NCBI GenBank assembly: GCA_043778315.1
Contig: JAYWGJ010000329.1
Location: 1-18,524, forward strand
Origin: JBEEMU01 sp043778315
Lineage (GTDB): Bacteria > Bacteroidota > Bacteroidia > Chitinophagales > Saprospiraceae
Length of the DNA stretch: 18,524 nucleotides
Direction of reading: 5' to 3'
Both the position numbers and the translations under genes were made by a program. The number at the start of each line of letters is the position of its first letter. Position 1 is the stretch's first letter. The notes below the pieces were generated by a model. That model did no database searches and was not told where the DNA came from. It saw only the letters and a program-made list of their open reading frames with translations. Positions 13,851-18,524 of the stretch are shown here, in pieces.

Positions 13851-14414
13851 ATGAAAAAATTATTCTCTATCGTAGCATTAGTAGCTGTCTCGGTTTCTTT
13901 GACTTTCGCACAATCTGCACCAGCAGCAAAGAAAAAACACGCTAAAAAAGCAAAAGTTACTACTAGCACACCTGTAATGAGCGCGAGTGTAGCTCCTGCT
14001 GCTGCTAGCAAAGCACCAGTAGAAATAGCGGGTTGGAACAACAGCAGCGCGGCTGCTGCGTCACCTGCACCAACTGCGGCTGCTGCTGAAAAAGCATCAA
14101 AAGCAAAAATGAGCTTCGAGACTGACCGTATCGACTACGGTAGCATCAAAAAAGGTGCAGAGCCTTTGCGCCAGTTCAAATTCAAAAACACAGGTACGGA
14201 GCCATTGGTTATCAAAAACGCACAGGGTTCATGCGGTTGCACCGTCCCTACCTACCCGAAAGAGCCAATTATGCCAGGCGCATCAGCTTCTATCGACGTG
14301 CGTTACGACACACAACGTCCAGGTCAATTTACCAAAACGGTAACTTTAACTACCAACGCAGAAGGTCAAGAAAGCAAAGTTTTGACTATCTCGGGTACAG
14401 TTGCTGCGGAGTAA
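13851..14414 (+). CDS. Secreted DUF1573 (Ig-like) domain protein, copy 1
   Basis: This 187-residue protein has a signal peptide cleaved near F-A-Q (residue 20). An unusual low-complexity Ala/Lys/Ser/Pro-rich linker follows (about 22-85; K-K-K-H-A-K-K-A-K, several poly-Ala runs). A single DUF1573 domain occupies residues 87-185, with F-x-x-x-x-I-D-Y-G-S-I-x-x-G, F-K-N-T-G-T-E-P-L-V-I, the signature S-C-G-C-T-V-P (127-133), and R-Y-D-T-Q-R-x-G-x-F-T-K-T-V. DUF1573 is a beta-sandwich domain related to ASH/Ig-like folds, widespread in secreted Bacteroidota proteins and of unknown function. The two cysteines of S-C-G-C are close enough to form a disulfide or bind a metal, but this is not established. 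It is followed by a paralogue 115 bp downstream in the same orientation. Alanine and lysine richness and the strong promoter suggest high expression. Confidence 0.9.
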   Translation: MKKLFSIVALVAVSVSLTFAQSAPAAKKKHAKKAKVTTSTPVMSASVAPAAASKAPVEIAGWNNSSAAAASPAPTAAAAEKASKAKMSFETDRIDYGSIKKGAEPLRQFKFKNTGTEPLVIKNAQGSCGCTVPTYPKEPIMPGASASIDVRYDTQRPGQFTKTVTLTTNAEGQESKVLTISGTVAAE

Positions 14415-14426
14415 TTACTGCCAATA

Positions 14427-14477
14427 AATAGACACAAGGTTTAATTTTTCTTTGAAAACTTAGGTCTTGTGTCTATT
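14427..14477 (+). terminator. 12-bp perfect hairpin between the two DUF1573 genes
   Basis: AATAGACACAAG (14427-14438) pairs perfectly with CTTGTGTCTATT (14466-14477) across a 27-nt loop, followed by a weak CACTTTTG stretch. It may terminate or attenuate transcription of the first copy. CACTTTTG (14478-14485) differs by one base from a -7 box and could help drive copy 2. Confidence 0.6.
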
Positions 14478-14529
14478 CACTTTTGTTATCTAATTTACTT
14501 ATCTCAAAATAAAAAATAATAATTTTATA

Positions 14530-15066
14530 ATGAAAAAAATATTCCTTTTAGCGGCAATTATAGGCTGTACCGTAACGATAAGTTTGGCACAATCTAAAAA
14601 AGCAAACCCTGCAAAAGCAGTTGAAAAATCGGTAACTGTTTCCACAAAAGCAACACCTGCTGCATCACCCGTAAAAGCGGCAGCTAATACAAGCGGCGCA
14701 GGTATGAAGTTTGAAAAAACAGAAATCAATTATGGTAAAATAGTACAAGGCGGCGACCCGTTGCGTAAGTTTTACTTCAAAAATACAGGCAAAGAGCCGT
14801 TGATTATCAAAAACGCACACGGCTCTTGCGGCTGTACCGTGCCTACTTACCCCAAAGAGCCGATTATGCCTAACGAAAGTGGCGTGATTGAAGTGCGCTA
14901 CGACACACAGCGTTTGGGTGCATTCACCAAAACCGTTACTTTGACAACCAATTGTGCAGAAGAAACTGCGGTATTGACCATCAAGGGCGAGGTAGAAGCG
15001 CAGCCAGAAGGCACGCCAACCCGCACAGGCGGTACACTTATTGCGCCACAAGGTTCGGCACATTAG
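14530..15066 (+). CDS. Secreted DUF1573 (Ig-like) domain protein, copy 2
   Basis: This 178-residue protein has a signal peptide cleaved near L-A-Q (residue 20), a shorter Lys/Ala/Thr linker (about 22-57), a DUF1573 domain (59-156) with S-C-G-C-T-V-P at 99-105, and a C-terminal tail of about 22 residues (Q-P-E-G-T-P-T-R-T-G-G-T...) that copy 1 lacks. Within the domain it is roughly two thirds identical by eye to copy 1, including a long shared stretch around S-C-G-C-T-V-P-T-Y-P-K-E-P-I-M-P. The linkers have diverged almost completely. This is a tandem gene duplication with conserved head and domain. It could be co-transcribed from the promoter at 13652, reduced by the hairpin between the genes, or use its own weak promoter. 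A structured 3' region and a terminator follow. The function is as unknown as for copy 1. Confidence 0.9.
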   Translation: MKKIFLLAAIIGCTVTISLAQSKKANPAKAVEKSVTVSTKATPAASPVKAAANTSGAGMKFEKTEINYGKIVQGGDPLRKFYFKNTGKEPLIIKNAHGSCGCTVPTYPKEPIMPNESGVIEVRYDTQRLGAFTKTVTLTTNCAEETAVLTIKGEVEAQPEGTPTRTGGTLIAPQGSAH

Positions 15067-15087
15067 GTAGCTGAATTGGGAACACCC

Positions 15088-15149
15088 GACAAAACAGCCA
15101 CAATTTATGTCGCACCGTTTTGTCCCCTACACAGAAGTTTTAAATTGTG
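15088..15149 (+). other. Interleaved inverted repeats in the 3' region of the DUF1573 transcript
   Basis: GACAAAAC (15088-15095) pairs with GTTTTGTC (15117-15124), and CACAATTTA (15099-15107) pairs with TAAATTGTG (15141-15149). The order A-B-A'-B' means the two stems are either a pseudoknot or mutually exclusive. No gene lies in 15067-15356. Confidence 0.45.
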
Positions 15150-15171
15150 TTTTTAGTGGTTAAACGTTAGA

Positions 15172-15208
15172 GTCCAGTTGCACCTTTGGGTGCAGTTGGG
15201 CTTTTTTT
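15172..15208 (+). terminator. Intrinsic terminator after the DUF1573 gene pair
   Basis: GTCCAGTTGCACC (15172-15184) pairs with GGTGCAGTTGGGC (15189-15201) using three wobble pairs, with a TTTG loop and seven T residues. Confidence 0.85.
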
Positions 15209-15286
15209 GTTCGAATTTTAGAAATATTTTTGTTGTAAAATTGATTTTATTTGTTAAAAATGAAAATATTTATAATTAAAAAAGTT

Positions 15287-15294
15287 TACCTTTG
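15287..15294 (+). promoter_or_regulatory. -7 promoter box for the debranching-enzyme gene
   Basis: TACCTTTG matches TAnnTTTG, 63 bp before the ATG at 15357. A second match, TATTTTTG at 15225-15232, could be an alternative start. Neither has a correctly spaced -33 TTG. Confidence 0.5.
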
Positions 15295-15356
15295 TAACAA
15301 TGAAAATTTTTCAATCAAATTGATTGTACAATAGATATAAAAAATAACGACCAACG

Positions 15357-17300
15357 ATGCACATAGAAAAAGAACAATTGGTAAATTTGGCGTATTCGCT
15401 ACAACGCGAATACCTCGCCACAAACGCGCTTGGCAGTTACGCGCAAAGCACCCTCGCGAACTGCGCCACTCGAAAATACCACGGTTTGCTAGTGGTGCAA
15501 CAGCCGCAAATAGACCACGAGTGGCACGTTTTGCTGCATAGCATCGACGAAACGATAGTCCAAAAAGACTACGAGTTCAACCTCGCGCTGCGCCGCTACG
15601 AAGGTGCAAACTACGAGCCGCGCGGACATAAATATTTAGTCGATTTCACGTCTGTACCCGTTCCGACCTTCACTTATCGAGTGGCAGATTGTATTATAAA
15701 AAAAGAAATTGTATTGGCAAACGACGAAAACCGCGTATTGATTCGCTACACGGTTTTGGACGCGCCGCAGCCACTCAACTTGATTTTGCGCCCGTTTTTG
15801 AGCTTTCGCGGACGGCACGGATTGAGCGCGGCAAATACCTATATCAATAAAAAATATACGCCTTGCGACAGCGGTGCGACTTGGCAGTTGTATGAAAAAT
15901 ATGACAAACTGCACTTACAAACGAGCCGCAAAGCGGACTACACAGCCGTCCCAGATTGGTACTACAAAGTAGAATATACCCGCGAAATAGAGCGCGGCTA
16001 CGCCGCTACCGAAGACCTATTTGCGCCAGGAGCGTTTGAGGTGAGCCTCAAAAAAGGAGACGTATTGGTGGTAGCGGCAGGTACAACCGAAGCCAAATCG
16101 AGCAACCTCAAAAAGCAATTTGAGCAAGCCTTAGCGCGTTTCCCGAAAACGGTAGATACGCCGCAAGCCGCGTTGCAACGTGCTGCTAATCAGTTTATTA
16201 TAGCTACGCCGACCGAAGCAAATATCGTAGCGGGCTACCCTTGGTTTGGGACGTGGGGACGCGATACTTTTGTGAGTACGGCAGGTTTGCTTACCGCAAC
16301 AGGGCAACCTGAGCTATTTGATAAAATAATGGCTACGCAGTTGGCAAACCTAAAAAACGGTTTATTTCACAATACAAACGGCAGCTACAACAGCGTGGAC
16401 GCGCCGCTTTGGTTCGTCAATGCGATACAACAGCGCACTCGCGAGCCGTTCGCCGACCTATTTCGCAAAGCAAATCTGCCGTTTTCGGCGGCGATGATGT
16501 GGGAGCAGTACGGCGCGCCGATACGACATATTTTGGATAATTTCCGACAAGGCACACATTATAATATAGTGATGCACTCGAACGGCTTGATTAGTCAGGG
16601 CGCGGACGGCATCGCGCTCACTTGGATGGACGCGATTGACGGCAACGAAGCGGTCACGCCGCGACGTGGCTACGCGGTAGAGATAAACGCGCTTTGGTAC
16701 AACGCGGTTTGTTTTGCCTTAGAAGCGGCTCGTGCCGCAAACGATACCGATTTTATAGCCGCTTACGCGGAACTGCCCACGCTGATAAAAGCGAGTTTTG
16801 TCGACCAATTTTGGGATAACAGCCGCAACTATTTAGCGGACGTAATACTAGACGGGCATCGCGATTTTGCGGTGCGCCCGAACATGGTTTTTGCGGTTTC
16901 GCTGCCCTACTCGATGCTCTCGCTCGAGCAGCAGCAAGGCGTAGTCGAGCATATCAAAAAAGAACTCCTTACGCCTTTCGGCTTGCGCTCGCTTTCGCCC
17001 AAACACAGCGATTACAAAGGACATATTGTAGGTAGTCAAGCGGTGCGCGACCGTGCGTACCACAACGGAACGGTCTGGGTTTGGTTGTCTGCCGCGTTCG
17101 CCGAAGCCTACTTAAAGGTGTATGAGCGGAGCGGCGAGCATTTTATAAAAACGTGGTATGAAGGTTTTGCGCCGCTATTTTCCGCCTACGGCATCGGTAC
17201 GTTGCCCGAAATATTGGACGGCGACCCGCCACACGCGCCGCGTGGCGCAAACGCGCAAGCGTGGAGTACGGCGGAATTAGTACGGTTGGCAGGTATGTAA
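15357..17300 (+). CDS. Amylo-alpha-1,6-glucosidase / glycogen debranching enzyme family (GH133-like)
   Basis: This 647-residue cytoplasmic protein has no signal peptide. The N-terminal beta domain (about 15-245) has E-Y-L-A-T-N-A-L-G-S-Y and T-R-K-Y-H-G-L-L (38-45), both typical of bacterial debranching enzymes. The C-terminal (alpha/alpha)6 barrel (about 270-647) carries Y-P-W-F-G-T-W-G-R-D-T-F (294-305), L-T-W-M-D-A (421-426), P-R-R-G-Y-A-V-E-I-N-A-L-W-Y-N-A (435-450), H-N-G-T-V-W-V-W (569-576) and Q-A-W-S-T-A-E (634-640). The family hydrolyses alpha-1,6 branch points left after phosphorylase or transferase action on glycogen or starch-like glucans. The acidic residues D425 and E640 lie in the blocks expected to hold the catalytic acids, by family analogy. 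Length matches bacterial members (about 640-680), which lack the transferase half of the eukaryotic enzyme. No glycogen synthase or phosphorylase is adjacent in the window. Confidence 0.92.
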   Translation: MHIEKEQLVNLAYSLQREYLATNALGSYAQSTLANCATRKYHGLLVVQQPQIDHEWHVLLHSIDETIVQKDYEFNLALRRYEGANYEPRGHKYLVDFTSVPVPTFTYRVADCIIKKEIVLANDENRVLIRYTVLDAPQPLNLILRPFLSFRGRHGLSAANTYINKKYTPCDSGATWQLYEKYDKLHLQTSRKADYTAVPDWYYKVEYTREIERGYAATEDLFAPGAFEVSLKKGDVLVVAAGTTEAKSSNLKKQFEQALARFPKTVDTPQAALQRAANQFIIATPTEANIVAGYPWFGTWGRDTFVSTAGLLTATGQPELFDKIMATQLANLKNGLFHNTNGSYNSVDAPLWFVNAIQQRTREPFADLFRKANLPFSAAMMWEQYGAPIRHILDNFRQGTHYNIVMHSNGLISQGADGIALTWMDAIDGNEAVTPRRGYAVEINALWYNAVCFALEAARAANDTDFIAAYAELPTLIKASFVDQFWDNSRNYLADVILDGHRDFAVRPNMVFAVSLPYSMLSLEQQQGVVEHIKKELLTPFGLRSLSPKHSDYKGHIVGSQAVRDRAYHNGTVWVWLSAAFAEAYLKVYERSGEHFIKTWYEGFAPLFSAYGIGTLPEILDGDPPHAPRGANAQAWSTAELVRLAGM

Positions 17301-17388
17301 ACCTGTTTTTTTTATCTTTCCAAAGTTTAGTTTATAAAAATCCTAATAATACCAAAAACTTAACCCTACTCAAATAAATCCAAAAACA

Positions 17389-18315
17389 GTGTCTTTACAA
17401 AATATATTGGTCAAAAATGCTTTAAAAGCAATTCGGTTGCGCAGTTCTACTGTCGCGCCCAACAACTTTGTGGCTATCCGAAAAGGCTTCGAAGATGCCT
17501 GTAAAAACAACCCGAAACAACGCGGCGTGAAGTACCGCGCCATAGATATAGATGCGATACGCGGCGAATGGGTGCTGCCCGAAAAGGCTGATAATCAGAA
17601 AGTTGTGCTGTATTTTCATGGTGGCGGCTACGCCATTGGTAGTATAGTGACGCATCGCCCGTTGGCGAGCCGAATTGCTTTCGATGCCGAAATGCCGCTT
17701 TTATTATTCAACTATCGCCTCGCACCCGAAGACCCCTACCCCGCTGCGCTACACGACGCAGTGAAAGTATATCGTTGGCTACTCGACACGGATTATGAAG
17801 CGCATAATATCAGTTTTTGCGGCGACTCGGCGGGCGCAGGTTTGGTGTTAGCAACGCTGATGTACCTGCGCGACAAAAAATTGCCGTTGCCAGCTTGCGC
17901 GGTGCTATTTTCACCTTGGACTGACCTCGCCGCAACGGGTAATTCGCTGACGCTCAACGCGAAGCTCGACCCGTTTATCGACCTCAAAAGCATACACCTT
18001 TGGTCGCGCACTTACGCGAACGGCACGGCACTCACCGACCCGTATATCTCGCCGCTTTACGGCAGCTACAAAGGTCTGCCGCCACTCTACTTCCAAGTAG
18101 GCACGGAGGAAATCCTATATGACGACACGATACGCACGGCGCGCCGCGCCGAAGCGGAAGGCGTAGCAGTGCAACTCGAGGTATGGGACGACATGGTTCA
18201 CGTCTTCCACATGTTTTGGCAATGGCTACCCGAGGCGAAAAAAGCAATCGGCTTAGTCGCCAATTTCATGAAAGAAAAAACAGGTAAACCGAACGGTTTT
18301 GGGAGTAGAAGCTAA
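17389..18315 (+). CDS. Alpha/beta hydrolase, hormone-sensitive-lipase (HSL) family esterase
   Basis: This is a 308-residue cytoplasmic enzyme. The start is GTG at 17389: there is no in-frame ATG between it and the upstream stop at 17347, and the resulting M-S-L-Q-N N-terminus resembles relatives. The HSL oxyanion-hole motif H-G-G-G-Y (77-81) follows Y-F, and the nucleophile elbow G-D-S-A-G (145-149, Ser147) is intact. N-Y-R-L-A-P-E-D-P-Y-P-A-A (108-120) is the conserved HSL block. The catalytic His is probably H271 in M-V-H-V-F-H. The acid lies in E-E-I-L-Y-D-D (240-246): alignment with the usual D-P-L-x-D motif points to E241, so a Glu may replace the Asp. Such enzymes hydrolyse short-chain esters or similar small substrates. 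It starts 88 bp after the debranching gene with no terminator seen between them, so read-through is possible. A one-base-off -7 box (TATCTTTC, 17313-17320) is also present. Confidence 0.9.
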   Translation: MSLQNILVKNALKAIRLRSSTVAPNNFVAIRKGFEDACKNNPKQRGVKYRAIDIDAIRGEWVLPEKADNQKVVLYFHGGGYAIGSIVTHRPLASRIAFDAEMPLLLFNYRLAPEDPYPAALHDAVKVYRWLLDTDYEAHNISFCGDSAGAGLVLATLMYLRDKKLPLPACAVLFSPWTDLAATGNSLTLNAKLDPFIDLKSIHLWSRTYANGTALTDPYISPLYGSYKGLPPLYFQVGTEEILYDDTIRTARRAEAEGVAVQLEVWDDMVHVFHMFWQWLPEAKKAIGLVANFMKEKTGKPNGFGSRS

Positions 18316-18341
18316 GAGTCTTTGATATTGGAGATGGTGTA

Positions 18342-18385
18342 AAAAGCCGCCTTAACCTTGTTTTTCCAAGGTTAAGGCGGCTTTT
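18342..18385 (+). terminator. Perfect 19-bp intrinsic terminator
   Basis: AAAAGCCGCCTTAACCTTG (18342-18360) pairs perfectly with 18367-18385 around a TTTTTC loop. The flanking A and T runs allow termination from either strand. It is 27 bp after the hydrolase stop. Confidence 0.92.
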
Positions 18386-18524
18386 ATTGTTTTATTTCGA
18401 TTTGTAGTCTCTTAGGAACGCGTCTCAAATAAGGTACTGTATTCTCACTTGTCTTTTGAGCCAAAACTGCGTTAGATTTATCGTTACGATGCTAGGCATC
18501 GCGCCTCAAATCTGCCTTGTTTTG
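18386..18524. other. Window-end segment with no recognised gene
   Basis: No coding frame could be supported on either strand; all six are broken by stops within this stretch or too short. It holds a small perfect hairpin CGATGC-TAG-GCATCG (18487-18501) and two similar phrases, GGAACGCGTCTCAAAT (18415-18430) and GGCATCGCGCCTCAAAT (18495-18511), about 80 bp apart. Confidence 0.4.

Overview
The window looks like chromosomal DNA from a member of the Bacteroidota. Three things point there. Two secreted proteins end in type IX secretion (T9SS) type A sorting domains, one of them after the characteristic 'LPVELLSFTA' segment. There is a TonB-dependent receptor with an N-terminal carboxypeptidase-like domain. 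Several genes are preceded by the phylum's TAnnTTTG -7 promoter box, some with a TTG/TTTG box 18-21 nt upstream. I cannot name the genus. No rRNA, tRNA, CRISPR array, transposase or phage gene is visible.

Layout, left to right. 1-300: the 3' end of an AAA-ATPase/PD-(D/E)XK nuclease-type gene and a bidirectional terminator. 295-1546: two minus-strand genes, a small secreted repeat protein and a TauE/SafE-type anion exporter. 1857-4991: a 1044-residue secreted T9SS protein with its own terminator. 5162-6652: an intracellular EAD11-like/proline linker/beta domain/CHAT protease protein, the best candidate here for a poorly described conflict or signalling effector. 6709-6813: a small element with perfect 18-bp inverted ends. 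6838-7449: an AlkA-type DNA glycosylase. 7613-10183 (minus): a TonB-dependent receptor. 10472-11332: a cysteine-rich T9SS-sorted secreted protein. 11399-11959: an AT-rich gene-free stretch dominated by a large degenerate inverted repeat. 11960-13027: a lipoprotein with an HExxH motif. 13028-13285: an 80-bp-period repeat. 13283-13600 (minus): a small TPR protein. 13851-15066: two tandem secreted DUF1573 paralogues. 15357-17300: a glycogen-debranching-type amylo-alpha-1,6-glucosidase. 17389-18315: an HSL-type alpha/beta hydrolase followed by a near-perfect terminator. 18386-18524: no gene recognised.

The genes look mostly like single transcription units, each with its own promoter-like box or terminator, rather than one operon. 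Shared themes are the cell surface (two T9SS cargoes, TonB receptor, lipoprotein, two DUF1573 proteins, beta-flower-like repeat protein) and ordinary metabolism or repair (debranching enzyme, esterase, glycosylase). The CHAT protein is an orphan: no other EAD-bearing partner, STAND NTPase or typical defence gene lies beside it.
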